Positions 1 through 8,475 of a stretch of DNA of 32,912 nucleotides are shown here, piece after piece. Under the pieces are notes generated by a model, which was given only the letters and a program-made list of their open reading frames with translations, searched no databases and had not been told where the DNA came from. Every line of letters starts with the position of its first letter. Positions within the stretch are counted from its first letter, which is position 1. Source of the DNA: JBBSZK01 sp964428325 (GTDB taxonomy: Archaea; Nanobdellota; Nanobdellia; Pacearchaeales; GW2011-AR1); NCBI GenBank assembly GCA_964428325.1, contig CAYRXU010000008.1, positions 1 through 32,912 on the forward strand, written 5' to 3'. Made by a program: the position numbers and the translations under genes.

Positions 1-39
1 GAAGCAGAGAAACTCGCCCATAAATTAGGCAAGTTTTGA
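1..39 (+). CDS. C-terminal end of an unidentified protein (partial)
   Basis: The window opens inside an open frame that reads EAEKLAHKLGKF and stops at TGA (37-39). Only 12 residues are visible. They are helix-compatible and lysine-rich, as at the end of many archaeal proteins. This is too little to assign a function, and the frame is inferred only from the absence of stops. Confidence 0.45.
   Translation, partial: EAEKLAHKLGKF
19..27 (+). promoter_or_regulatory. TATA-like box for the 50-136 RNA candidate
   Basis: CATAAATTA lies at the end of the partial gene. Its centre is about 26 bp upstream of position 50, the spacing seen at most promoters in this window. It would start a transcript just before the inverted repeats at 59-122. 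Confidence 0.3.
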
Positions 40-49
40 TTGTAACTCT

Positions 50-136
50 GGAGACTGAGAAAATCATTGATTTTCGAGGTGCTCAAGAACCCAGCGAGTC
101 ACCACCTCAAAAGGGTTCTTGACAGATTCTATTTTC
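50..136 (+). ncRNA. Candidate structured non-coding RNA or RNA switch
   Basis: Three perfect inverted repeats are packed into 64 nt. P1 is GAAAATC/GATTTTC (59-65 with 69-75, 3-nt loop). P2 is GAGGTG/CACCTC (76-81 with 103-108). P3 is TCAAGAACCC/GGGTTCTTGA (83-92 with 113-122). P2 and P3 interlock, so they form either an H-type pseudoknot or two mutually exclusive hairpins. A TATA-like box at 19-27 would place the start near 50, and the T-rich stretch at 127-135 follows P3. The thioredoxin gene has its own TATA box at 146-153, so this may be an independent RNA rather than a leader. It matches no family I recognise; C/D and H/ACA boxes are not convincing. Confidence 0.35.
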
Positions 137-145
137 TGAGAAAGA

Positions 146-153
146 TTTATTAA
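146..153 (+). promoter_or_regulatory. TATA box of the thioredoxin gene
   Basis: TTTATTAA is centred 25.5 bp upstream of the ATG at 175. This implies a leaderless mRNA and favours ATG 175 over the in-frame GTG at 169. Confidence 0.6.
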
Positions 154-174
154 CACACAAGAGAAAAAGTGTCT

Positions 175-486
175 ATGATAAAAGAGCTAAGTGAGGGCGA
201 CTTTGATAACTTCATTTCAAAGGGAGATACAGTTGTTGACTTTTATGCTGATTGGTGTGGGCCTTGCAAGATGATGGAGCCACATTACAAGAAAGCTGCT
301 GAAAAGTTTAGCAAGGTAAAATTTGCTAAAGTTAATGTCGATAAAGAGAGCGATCTTGCAGGCAGGTTTAATGTCATGTCGATTCCAACAACTATCGTTT
401 TCCGTGATGGCGATATGGTTGATTCACATACCGGCAGTATGGGACTAGAGGCAATTGAACGCCTGATTAAAGATAATTTCTCTTAG
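175..486 (+). CDS. trxA: Thioredoxin-like protein
   Basis: This is a 103-residue single-domain thioredoxin, the normal length for the family. The active site WCGPC follows the strand VVDFYAD, and the cis-proline motif SIPT sits in the second half, as in classical thioredoxins that reduce protein disulfides in the cytosol. There is no signal peptide. An upstream in-frame GTG (169) exists, but the TATA box at 146-153 places transcription start at about 175, so the ATG there is preferred. No thioredoxin reductase lies next to it; the FAD protein at 15712 lacks a CxxC motif and is not one. It stands alone between the RNA candidate and tRNA-Lys. Confidence 0.93.
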   Translation: MIKELSEGDFDNFISKGDTVVDFYADWCGPCKMMEPHYKKAAEKFSKVKFAKVNVDKESDLAGRFNVMSIPTTIVFRDGDMVDSHTGSMGLEAIERLIKDNFS

Positions 487-494
487 TTGAAACA

Positions 495-502
495 TTTAAA
501 AA
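495..502 (+). promoter_or_regulatory. TATA box of tRNA-Lys
   Basis: TTTAAAAA is centred about 27 bp upstream of the tRNA 5' end, so the primary transcript would carry a very short leader or none. Confidence 0.6.
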
Positions 503-525
503 CGTCTTTCTTGTTGATTGAGGAT

Positions 526-600
526 GGCCTCGTAGCTCAGCCCGGTCAGAGTACTGGACTCTTAATCCAGGTGTCGCGGGTTCAAATCCCGTCGGGGCCA
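526..600 (+). tRNA. tRNA-Lys (anticodon CTT)
   Basis: A complete 75-nt cloverleaf. The acceptor GGCCTCG pairs with CGGGGCC with one G-U, and the discriminator is A600. The D-stem is GCTC/GAGT. The anticodon stem CTGGA/TCCAG encloses the loop CTCTTAA, giving anticodon CTT. The T-arm is GCGGG-TTCAAAT-CCCGT. CCA is not encoded and there is no intron. It sits between thioredoxin and an exported protein with its own TATA box. Confidence 0.97.
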
Positions 601-636
601 CTTGATTTCTGATATATACTCTACATCAGCAATGTG

Positions 637-644
637 TTTATAAA
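637..644 (+). promoter_or_regulatory. TATA box of the 665-1468 gene
   Basis: TTTATAAA is centred 24.5 bp upstream of ATG 665, predicting a leaderless mRNA. Confidence 0.5.
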
Positions 645-664
645 AACCAAAATGAAGTAATGAT

Positions 665-1468
665 ATGCTTGGAAGACAGGGCAGGATCGCCTTGAGTTTG
701 GTAACGTTGGCAACTTTGGTAAACTGTTCTATGCAACCCACCCAATCGATTCTTTCCGTACCTTCAGACGCCTTCTTTTTCCCTCTTGGAACATCGCCTG
801 AATCCTCATCGAGTCTGGTAATGGAATCTAAACCTGAACGTAGGCGCGCAGAAATATACCTCGATGAGATGAAGTGCATAGAAGTCAAGGAAGAGGATCG
901 CGTTTCCGCTAAAGATCTTACTGAGAAGGACATGGATCAGATCAAGAGATTGATTCAGGCCCCTTGGGAAGAGGTTGCTCAGACCCTTAATACACCTCGA
1001 CAAGCAGCAGCTTATTGTTTAACAGCACTTACGCATGGAGGAAGAGAAATCGATAACGAACGGTTTGGAAAAGATTACTGGATGTCTGGGAAGAAAACGC
1101 ACGATTTTAAGGTGGTTGATTGTGATGATGGAGCCATGGTAGCAGGGTCCCTCCTTAAGGATAATGGGTTTTCCAACTACATACTGTGCATGACTGGACG
1201 TGAGACTCGCCCAGGACCTATGGGCACTAAGACGAGTGTACCATTTGGTCATGCGATTTTCATCTATAAGACAACAGAGAGAGACATAGGCTCGATTGGG
1301 ATAAATAAACTGGATGTAAGGTTTCCGCGAGTAAAAACTATGGAAGAATTTCTTCAGCATTATTCAACTGAGACAGGAGATGAAATTGAGGACTGGCATA
1401 TTTACGATATTGGGTCTGCATACCCAGATTATGATACAAATTCCATAAATAACAATCCGAATCCGTAG
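665..1468 (+). CDS. Exported transglutaminase-like cysteine protein
   Basis: The 267-residue protein begins with a hydrophobic export signal (residues 8-20) followed by Cys21, a possible but atypical lipobox (Asn at -1). Residues 30-60 are Ser/Pro-rich and look like a linker. The folded part carries a papain/transglutaminase-like triad pattern: Cys153 in DCDDGA at the start of a helix, His196 in FGHAIF on a strand, and a plausible acid at Asp217. It probably acts outside the membrane as a peptidase or amidase. The substrate cannot be read from the sequence. The tail is Asn/Pro-rich. A second, divergent member of the same fold is encoded at 14507-15094. Confidence 0.6.
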   Translation: MLGRQGRIALSLVTLATLVNCSMQPTQSILSVPSDAFFFPLGTSPESSSSLVMESKPERRRAEIYLDEMKCIEVKEEDRVSAKDLTEKDMDQIKRLIQAPWEEVAQTLNTPRQAAAYCLTALTHGGREIDNERFGKDYWMSGKKTHDFKVVDCDDGAMVAGSLLKDNGFSNYILCMTGRETRPGPMGTKTSVPFGHAIFIYKTTERDIGSIGINKLDVRFPRVKTMEEFLQHYSTETGDEIEDWHIYDIGSAYPDYDTNSINNNPNP

Positions 1469-1479
1469 ACTAAGAAAGA

Positions 1480-1530
1480 TTTAAAAAGGCACTTTACAGA
1501 GAGTAATTACTTCCCGATTTCGGATTACTT
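1480..1530 (+). promoter_or_regulatory. rpo operon promoter with repeated ATTACTT elements
   Basis: The TATA box TTTAAAAA (1480-1487) predicts a start near 1510. Around that start lie direct repeats ATTACTT (1506-1512 and 1524-1530) and inverted repeats AGTAAT/ATTACT (1502-1507 and 1524-1529), with CCG-ATTT-CGG inside. These could be an operator straddling the start site or, less likely, an RNA hairpin. Confidence 0.45.
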
Positions 1531-1537
1531 GTCGACG

Positions 1538-1744
1538 ATGCACGCACTACAGCCCAAACACACCAAACTAAAAAATGAGGAATTAAAAGAGTTACTTAGT
1601 GCTTTCAATATTTCTGTTTCACAATTGCCAAAAATAAAATCAACTGATGCTGCCTTGCCAGAAGGATTTCAAAGAGGAGATGTAATTAAAATTGAGCGCG
1701 AAATTGAGGGAAAAGCACGCGCTTACTATAGGGTTGTAATTTAA
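1538..1744 (+). CDS. rpoH: DNA-directed RNA polymerase subunit H (RpoH/Rpb5 C-terminal domain)
   Basis: A 68-residue protein matching the archaeal H subunit: an N-terminal VPKH-like segment (LQPKHTKL), the LLSAFNISVSQLPKIKSTD helix-turn, then the strand region GDVIKIERE and a terminal AYYRVV. It is the first gene of the polymerase operon and precedes rpoB by one base, its normal place in Archaea. The in-frame TTG at 1529 lies inside the promoter-proximal repeat. ATG 1538 gives the usual N-terminus and is preferred, which leaves a leader of about 28 nt. Confidence 0.93.
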   Translation: MHALQPKHTKLKNEELKELLSAFNISVSQLPKIKSTDAALPEGFQRGDVIKIEREIEGKARAYYRVVI

Positions 1745-1745
1745 A

Positions 1746-4700
1746 ATGACTACAAAGCATCCTCTTATCAAAAAATATCTTGAGCAGCATTCTCTCGTTG
1801 AGTCGAACATCCGAAGTTTCAACGATTTTGTTAGCACTCGAATGCAGACTATCGTTAATGAAGTAAACGATCAAACGGTTAAGGAAGAGGTAGACGTTAC
1901 CCTTGGGAAGATTAGAATCGGCAAGCCTGATGTGATTGAAGCTGACGGAAGCGTAAGCCCCATCACTCCAACTGAAGCCCGATTGAGAAGTTTGACCTAT
2001 TCTGCTCCAGTTTATGTTGAATTAAGCGCTAAATATGGTGACCAGAGCGATAGTGGAGAAGTTGAAATTGGCCGTATACCTATTATGGTACGAAGCGCTG
2101 CATGTAATACTAATAATATGAACAAAGAACAGCTTATTGAGCATTACATCGACCCGATGGATCCAGGAGGATACTTTATTGTTAACGGAAATGAAAGAAT
2201 TATGATTATGGCTGAAGATCTTGCCTCAAATCAACCGTTTGTTGAAGATGGTAGAAATGGACTTATGCTTAGATTGTTTTCACAGCGTGGAACCTATCGT
2301 ATTCCAACGACTATTACCGAAACAACTGAAGGTATACTTGAAGTAACGTTCTCCCGATTGAAGAATATCCCTGCTGTTGTTGTACTCAAGGCATTGGGTA
2401 TGACAAAGGAAGCCGATATTGCTAAGCACATCGGTAAGGAAGATGATTGCGTTATCGTAAACTTGTACGAATATGCTTCACTCCAGAACGCAGAAGATGC
2501 ATTGCTTATGATTGCTGAAAAGTCATCTATCCAGGGTACGAAGAAGGAAATTCTAGATAGAACGAAGAAGCGTATTGATGATTTCCTCTTGCCACATATT
2601 GGATTTGATAAGAATTCACGTGAGGAAAAGGCAGTTACGCTCTGTAAGCTTATCAAGCAGTTCCTTAACGCTAAGGCAGATAAGGAAATCAGAACGGATA
2701 AGGACCACTATGCTAACAAGCGAGTTAAGCTAACTGGAGACTTGCTTGCTGACCTTTTCAGAATTAATTTGAGCATTCTTGTAAGGGATATCCAATATTC
2801 CCTTCAGAAAGTTATGAAGAGAAAGAAGTTCTATTCCATTAAGACTGTTGCGAAGTCAACATTGTTCACACAGCGAATTGAAAGCGCTATTGCAACTGGT
2901 AGCTGGATTGGCGAGAGAACTGGCGTTACGCAAAACATGGACAAGACAAACTACCTTGCTATCCTATCACAACTTCAACGTGTGGCTAGTATGCTTCCAG
3001 GGGAACAGGAAAACTTCATGGCGCGTACACTACACCCTACGCATTACGGACGTTTCTGCCCAACCGAAACACCTGAAGGAACAGAAATCGGTTTGCGTAA
3101 GAACTTGGCTATCCTGAGTAGAGTTTCAACGAACGTTCATCTTGACGAGGCTAAGACCGTAAAGAGATTTGAAGCATTTGGCTTGAACAAGGAAACCGGC
3201 ACAGATGTATTCTTCAACGGAAGATTTATTGGTTGCGCTCGTGATGCACACGCTTTCGTAGCGCATGTGCGTGAAGCTAGAAGACATGGCGAATTCCCAC
3301 CTGAAATGAGCATCCGATCTAAACATGAAACAGGATTCATCATTATCTCTACCGAAATTGGCCGAGTTTTGAGACCTATCATTGTCGTTAAGAATGGTGC
3401 TAGCATGCTTAGAGATGAGCACCTCTTGATGCTTGAGCAAGACAAGATGGGTTGGGTTGACCTTGTTAAAGAAGGAGTTATTGAATATCTCGATGCTGCT
3501 GAAGAAGAAGATGCGTTTGTTGCATTGAAACAGGAAGATATCACCGACAAGCACACGCACGTTGAAATTGATAGCATTGACTTGTTTGGTTTGATCACAT
3601 CTATTGTACCATTTGCTAACCATGACCAATCATCCCGTCTGAATAGAGGAAGTAAGACCTTGAAGCAATCTCTTGGTATTTATGCTGCTAACTATCTTAC
3701 AAGGGTTGATACTGACGTATCGATTTTGCACTATCCTCAACACCCATTGGTAAAGAGCTTCATGTACGATACACTTGAAGTATATCCTTCTGGACAGAAC
3801 TTGACTGTGGCTATTATGCCATTTGAAGGCTATAACGTTGAAGACGCAGTTGTTTTGAACAGGGGCAGCGTTGATCGCGGTCTTGGAAGAAGCACGTACT
3901 TTAGACCTTACAAGGCAACTGAATTGCAATATACTGGCGGATTGAAGGATGAAGTTGTTGTTCCTGACAAAGATGTTGCTGGATACAGAACAGAATCTGC
4001 TTACAAGTACCTTGAAGATGATGGAATCGTTTACCCTGAAGCGCAACTAACATCTGGAGATGTCGTTATTGGTAAGACTACACCTCCAAAGTTCTTGTCT
4101 GAAGCTAAAGACATCAGTATCCAGTCAAAGAAGGAAGCAAGTACTGTTATTCGACAGGAAGAGAAGGGTACTGTTGATGCCGTCTTCATCACAGCTGACA
4201 ATGATGGTAACAAGATTGCTCAAGTACGTGCTAGAGATCTTCGCGTTCCAGAGCCAGGAGACAAGTTCTCTACACCTCACGGACAAAAGGGAGTTGTAGG
4301 ACTACTGGCAGATCCACGAGATATTCCATTTACATCACGCGGTATGAAGCCAGATTTGATGTTCAACCCACATGGTATCCCAAGCCGTATGACTGTAGGT
4401 TATTTGATTGAATTGCTTGCTGGAAAAGCTGCTGCTGCGACAGGACGTATTGTTGATGCTACTGCATTCTCAGGCATGAGCGTTGATGAGCTTGAAAGCA
4501 TGTTGAAGGAAATGGGCTTCCGATTCGATGGAAAGGAAACTATGTATGACGGAGTAACCGGTAAGAAGATGCAGGCTAAGATTTACATCGGTACAATGTA
4601 TTACCTGAAGTTGAAGTACATGGTAAGTAACAAGATCCACGCTAGAGCTTCTGGTAAAGTAGCCTTGTTGACTAGACAACCAACTGAAGGACGTTCAAGA

Positions 4701-4988
4701 GGCGGAGCATTGAGACTTGGAGAAATGGAGCAGCAGGCCCTTGTTGGACATGGAGCATCATTGTTGCTTAAGGAGAGATACGATTCGGACAAGACCACCC
4801 TATGGGTTGCAACACAAAGCGGACATCTAGCTATAAGAGATCGCATTAGGAATAAGACATACTGTCCTATCACAGGTAGTACAGATGTTGAGCCTATTGA
4901 GGTATCCTATGCATTTAAATTGCTGATTGACGAACTGTTGGCACTACACATCATCACAACGTTCGACTTGAAGAACAAATACGAATAA
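1746..4988 (+). CDS. rpoB: DNA-directed RNA polymerase subunit B (unsplit)
   Basis: A full-length 1080-residue second-largest subunit, slightly short for the family and not split into B' and B''. Characteristic blocks include the fork/rifampicin region (ERTGVTQNMD, RTLHPTHYGRFCPTETPEG), the active-site motif GDKFSTPHGQKG and the hybrid-binding FNPHGIPSRMT. The C-terminus ends with the clamp segment EVSYAFKLLIDEL. Just before it, the zinc ribbon expected as CxxC...CxxC reads A1022-T-Q-S1025 and C1040-P-I-T1043, so only one of four ligands remains. It follows rpoH by one base and precedes rpoA by one base, with no visible Shine-Dalgarno sequence at either junction. Confidence 0.97.
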   Translation: MTTKHPLIKKYLEQHSLVESNIRSFNDFVSTRMQTIVNEVNDQTVKEEVDVTLGKIRIGKPDVIEADGSVSPITPTEARLRSLTYSAPVYVELSAKYGDQSDSGEVEIGRIPIMVRSAACNTNNMNKEQLIEHYIDPMDPGGYFIVNGNERIMIMAEDLASNQPFVEDGRNGLMLRLFSQRGTYRIPTTITETTEGILEVTFSRLKNIPAVVVLKALGMTKEADIAKHIGKEDDCVIVNLYEYASLQNAEDALLMIAEKSSIQGTKKEILDRTKKRIDDFLLPHIGFDKNSREEKAVTLCKLIKQFLNAKADKEIRTDKDHYANKRVKLTGDLLADLFRINLSILVRDIQYSLQKVMKRKKFYSIKTVAKSTLFTQRIESAIATGSWIGERTGVTQNMDKTNYLAILSQLQRVASMLPGEQENFMARTLHPTHYGRFCPTETPEGTEIGLRKNLAILSRVSTNVHLDEAKTVKRFEAFGLNKETGTDVFFNGRFIGCARDAHAFVAHVREARRHGEFPPEMSIRSKHETGFIIISTEIGRVLRPIIVVKNGASMLRDEHLLMLEQDKMGWVDLVKEGVIEYLDAAEEEDAFVALKQEDITDKHTHVEIDSIDLFGLITSIVPFANHDQSSRLNRGSKTLKQSLGIYAANYLTRVDTDVSILHYPQHPLVKSFMYDTLEVYPSGQNLTVAIMPFEGYNVEDAVVLNRGSVDRGLGRSTYFRPYKATELQYTGGLKDEVVVPDKDVAGYRTESAYKYLEDDGIVYPEAQLTSGDVVIGKTTPPKFLSEAKDISIQSKKEASTVIRQEEKGTVDAVFITADNDGNKIAQVRARDLRVPEPGDKFSTPHGQKGVVGLLADPRDIPFTSRGMKPDLMFNPHGIPSRMTVGYLIELLAGKAAAATGRIVDATAFSGMSVDELESMLKEMGFRFDGKETMYDGVTGKKMQAKIYIGTMYYLKLKYMVSNKIHARASGKVALLTRQPTEGRSRGGALRLGEMEQQALVGHGASLLLKERYDSDKTTLWVATQSGHLAIRDRIRNKTYCPITGSTDVEPIEVSYAFKLLIDELLALHIITTFDLKNKYE

Positions 4989-4989
4989 C

Positions 4990-7900
4990 ATGGAAGAAAT
5001 AATACGCAAAAAGGTTAAGTCACTGAAGTTCAGTCTAGCTAGTCCTGACGTTATTAAGAAGCTGAGCGTAGCTAAAATTGTAACTCCAGAGCTCTACGAC
5101 GTTGATGGTTTCCCAGTAGATGGAGGTCTTATGGACTTACGATTGGGAGCTATTGACCCTGGAGTCAGATGTAGAACGGACGGCGCGACTATGAAGGATT
5201 GTCCTGGTTACTTTGGTAGCATTGAGTTGGCAAGACCTGTTATGCACATTAAGTATGTTCCATTGACGGAATTGTTCTTGAGAAGCTTCTGTTTCAAGTG
5301 CGGTAAGTTGTTGCTTAGCGACGAGAAAGCTGCTGCATTGAAGCCAGTTGAGAGAGCTAAGAAGGCACGTGACAAGAAAGTATGCCCACATTGCAATGAA
5401 CCTCATGAAAAAATTAAGTTGGAAAAGCCAAGTTCATTCATGATGGGTACGAGAAGAATGTTCCCAACTGAGATTCGTGAGATTCTTGTTAAAATCCAGG
5501 ACGAGGAATTGAAGAAGATTGGTGTAAATGCAAAAACTTGCCGACCAGAGTGGTCAATCTTGTCACAACTCATGGTTCCAAGCGTGAACGTGCGACCAAG
5601 TATCACACTTGAGAGCGGCGAACGCAGTGAAGACGACTTGACGCACAAACTTTCAGACATTATCAGAGCAAACCAGAGATTGTGGGAAAACTTGAACGCT
5701 GGAGCTCCTGAAGTTATCATTGAAGATCTTTGGGATCTTTTGCAATATCACGTTACGACATACTTCGACAATACCATTACCAAGATTCCGCCTGCGAGAC
5801 ACAGATCAGGACAGCCGCTGAAGACGATTACTGAAAGAATTAAGGGTAAGGAAGGACGTATCAGAAAGAATCTAGCAGGTAAGCGAGTTAACTTCTCTGG
5901 TCGTACTGTCGTGTCGCCGGATCCATATATCGCAATTAATGAAGTAGGTATTCCACTTGAAGTTGCAACAGTGATTACTGTATCTGAAAGCGTTACAACT
6001 GCTAATCTTGACAGAATCAAAGAGCTTATCCGACGCGGAGAACAGCACCCTGGAGCTAATTATGTCATCAGACCAGATGGAAAGAGAAAGAGAATTACTG
6101 CTGAATTGAAGGAAGATTTGTGTAATGAAGTTGTTCCAGGTTACAAGCTTGAGAGACATCTACAAGATGGAGACGTTGTATTGTTCAATCGTCACCCTTC
6201 ACTTCACAAACAAAGTCTTATGAGTCACCGTGTGCGTGTGTTGCCTAATAGAACATTCAGATTGCACCCTGCAGTAACATTCCCATACAACGCCGACTAT
6301 GACGGAGACGAAATGAACGTACACTCGCCTCAAACAGAGGAAGCACGTGCTGAAGCTCAGATTCTCTTGGACGTGCAGAATAACATTATTTCTTCGAAGA
6401 ATAACGTTAACCTTGTGGGCACAATCTCTGACGCAGTTACAGGAACGTACTTGCTTGGCCAGAATAAGGTTTCAAAGGCCGATGCAGACCAGTTGCTTTA
6501 TTCCGCGGGAGTTATTGGATCTTTCAAGAATAAGGAAGTTGAAGGAAGCAATGTGTTCGAGCAGATTCTACCTAAGGAAGCTAAGATTACTATGCCAAAG
6601 GATTTGCTTGGAGATAATACATTTGCTGCTGAAGGTGGAGAAATGGTGCGCGAAATTGACAAACAGCTTGGCAAGAAGGCCGCTCTTGAATCTATCCGTA
6701 AATCATTCGCTCTAGGAACAAGTTATCTTTCGCGACATGGATACACTCTTTCATTGCAAGATTTGAACGTATCGCACAAGGTTAAGGAGATGACGAAGGA
6801 AATTATAAATGAAGCTGAGAAGAAGACTGAGCAGATTATCCGCGACGCTGATGCAGGCACATTAGTACCCATCCCTGGTAAGAGCATTGCAGAATCACGA
6901 GAATTGAAGATTGCTCAGGCGCTAAACGAGGTACGTTCGAAGGCAGGAGCTGTTGCTAAGGCAAACTTCCCAGTTGAAAGCAATATCAGCAAGATGATTA
7001 CATCAAAGGCCGGTGGAAGTATCTTGAATATCACACAAATCGGTTGCTGCGTAGGCCAGCAAATCTTGTGGAACCAGAGAATTAACTTTGGTTACACTGA
7101 CAGAACACTTTCATTCTTCAACAAGGGCAACTTGGGACCAGAAGCACATGGTTTCATTAAATCATCATTCTTTGATGGTCTTAAACCGACGGAATTCTTC
7201 TTCGGAGCAATTGCAGGAAGAGACTCGCTGATGGATACTGCCTTGAGAACGCCAAAGTCTGGTTACTTGTACAGAAGACTGGTTAGCGCATTGCAGGACC
7301 TTCGTGTTGAATACGACCACACTGTAAGAGATGCTTCAGGAAATATTGTTCAGTTTGCATTCGGTGGAGACGGTCTTGACATTGCGCAAATGCACGTTGG
7401 TGGCCAGGTACCTGCAGGAGAAGCTGTTGGAGTCGTAACAGCACAGTCCTTCGGTGAAGCTTCCACTCAAATGGTTTTGAACGTATTCCACTCTGCCGGA
7501 GTCGCAGAAATGCAAGTTACATTGGGACTACCTAGATTGATCGAGATTTTTGACGCCAGAAAGAAGCCAAGTACACCTTTGATGGAGATTTATCTTGAGA
7601 AAGAATACAATAATGAGAAAGACTCAAGAGTTATTGCTGAGAAAGTTAAAGAAGTTACATTGAAGGAGATTGCTAAGGAGATTAAGATTGATTTTGCAAC
7701 AAAGAAGATTGAAATTGAAGTTGACTCAACCGCGCTGAAGACTGTACATGCTGGCGTTCAGACTATCGTCGACAGATTGAACGAGAAAGGCTTCTCATGT
7801 AAGGCTAAAGAGATGAAAGTACTCTTGAGCGCTGAAGAGCTCGGATTCAGAGATCTTTACAAGTTGAAAGAGAAGATCAAGAAGACGGCTATCTCTGGCG

Positions 7901-8430
7901 TAAAGGGAATTTCACAAGTTGTTGTTGCACAGCGTGAGAAAGATTATGTCATCCTAGCTGCAGGAAGCAACCTACGCGAAGTTATGGCAATCAAGGGTGT
8001 TGACAAAGACAAGACAAGCACAAACGATATTTACGAAACAGCTGATGTTCTTGGTATTGAAGCTGCACGACAGACCATCATCAATGAAATCAAGAAAGTT
8101 ATTGACAGTCAAGGACTTGAAATCAATATCCGACATCTTGATTTGATTGCAGATGCAATGACTTCAGGCGGAATTGTTAAGGGAGTAACAAGAATGGGAA
8201 TTGTTTCAGACAAGTCAAGCGTATTCGCACGAGCTGCATTCGAAACACCTGATAAAGAATTCATCAATGCAACTATCCAAGGTAAGAAGGATGATCTTGC
8301 ATCAGTGATTGAAAACATTATCTTGAACCAGCCAGTTCCCGTCGGTACAGGTCTTCCAGGATTGCTTGTAAAAGTGACAGGACCACTTGTAAATAAAGAG
8401 TTGGAAAAATCAAAGAAGAAGAGTGAGTGA
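4990..8430 (+). CDS. rpoA: DNA-directed RNA polymerase subunit A, A' and A'' fused
   Basis: One 1146-residue frame carries both halves of the largest subunit, which most Archaea encode as rpoA1 and rpoA2. The A' part holds the catalytic Mg-binding loop NADYDGD (434-440; aspartates 436, 438 and 440) and the PFNRHPSLHK-like element. The A'' part starts shortly before the bridge/trigger segment GVVTAQSFGEASTQM (around residue 810) and runs to the end. The first N-terminal zinc site, normally C-x2-C-x6-C-x2-H, reads C61, D64, C71, Y74 and is probably non-functional. The second, C101/C104 with C132/C135, is intact. A T6 run follows the stop codon and may terminate transcription. Confidence 0.96.
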   Translation: MEEIIRKKVKSLKFSLASPDVIKKLSVAKIVTPELYDVDGFPVDGGLMDLRLGAIDPGVRCRTDGATMKDCPGYFGSIELARPVMHIKYVPLTELFLRSFCFKCGKLLLSDEKAAALKPVERAKKARDKKVCPHCNEPHEKIKLEKPSSFMMGTRRMFPTEIREILVKIQDEELKKIGVNAKTCRPEWSILSQLMVPSVNVRPSITLESGERSEDDLTHKLSDIIRANQRLWENLNAGAPEVIIEDLWDLLQYHVTTYFDNTITKIPPARHRSGQPLKTITERIKGKEGRIRKNLAGKRVNFSGRTVVSPDPYIAINEVGIPLEVATVITVSESVTTANLDRIKELIRRGEQHPGANYVIRPDGKRKRITAELKEDLCNEVVPGYKLERHLQDGDVVLFNRHPSLHKQSLMSHRVRVLPNRTFRLHPAVTFPYNADYDGDEMNVHSPQTEEARAEAQILLDVQNNIISSKNNVNLVGTISDAVTGTYLLGQNKVSKADADQLLYSAGVIGSFKNKEVEGSNVFEQILPKEAKITMPKDLLGDNTFAAEGGEMVREIDKQLGKKAALESIRKSFALGTSYLSRHGYTLSLQDLNVSHKVKEMTKEIINEAEKKTEQIIRDADAGTLVPIPGKSIAESRELKIAQALNEVRSKAGAVAKANFPVESNISKMITSKAGGSILNITQIGCCVGQQILWNQRINFGYTDRTLSFFNKGNLGPEAHGFIKSSFFDGLKPTEFFFGAIAGRDSLMDTALRTPKSGYLYRRLVSALQDLRVEYDHTVRDASGNIVQFAFGGDGLDIAQMHVGGQVPAGEAVGVVTAQSFGEASTQMVLNVFHSAGVAEMQVTLGLPRLIEIFDARKKPSTPLMEIYLEKEYNNEKDSRVIAEKVKEVTLKEIAKEIKIDFATKKIEIEVDSTALKTVHAGVQTIVDRLNEKGFSCKAKEMKVLLSAEELGFRDLYKLKEKIKKTAISGVKGISQVVVAQREKDYVILAAGSNLREVMAIKGVDKDKTSTNDIYETADVLGIEAARQTIINEIKKVIDSQGLEINIRHLDLIADAMTSGGIVKGVTRMGIVSDKSSVFARAAFETPDKEFINATIQGKKDDLASVIENIILNQPVPVGTGLPGLLVKVTGPLVNKELEKSKKKSE

Positions 8431-8436
8431 TTTTTT
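8431..8436 (+). terminator. T-tract after rpoA
   Basis: TTTTTT follows the rpoA stop codon directly. Oligo-T in the non-template strand is the typical archaeal termination signal. The next gene has its own TATA box a few bases on, consistent with a transcript boundary. Confidence 0.4.
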
Positions 8437-8445
8437 ATCCATATA

Positions 8446-8451
8446 TTTAAA
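8446..8451 (+). promoter_or_regulatory. TATA box of the L30e gene
   Basis: TTTAAA within ATATATTTAAATAG is centred 27.5 bp upstream of ATG 8476, predicting a leaderless rpl30e-nusA transcript. Confidence 0.55.
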
Positions 8452-8475
8452 TAGTTTGCAAAAAGTGAAATAAAA

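Noticed and set aside
50..136. C/D box or H/ACA guide RNA
   Set aside because: CTGA-like and ACA triplets occur, but the paired C and D boxes or a hairpin with a proper guide pocket are missing.
562..933. Minus-strand ORF of 123 residues ending WPRRDLNPRHLD
   Set aside because: The end is the reverse translation of the tRNA-Lys T-arm and acceptor stem, a common false ORF, and the rest is antisense to the 665 gene.
3126..3629. Minus-strand ORFs of 167 and 153 residues inside rpoB
   Set aside because: They are antisense to strongly conserved rpoB sequence, have no TATA box and show no protein-like pattern.
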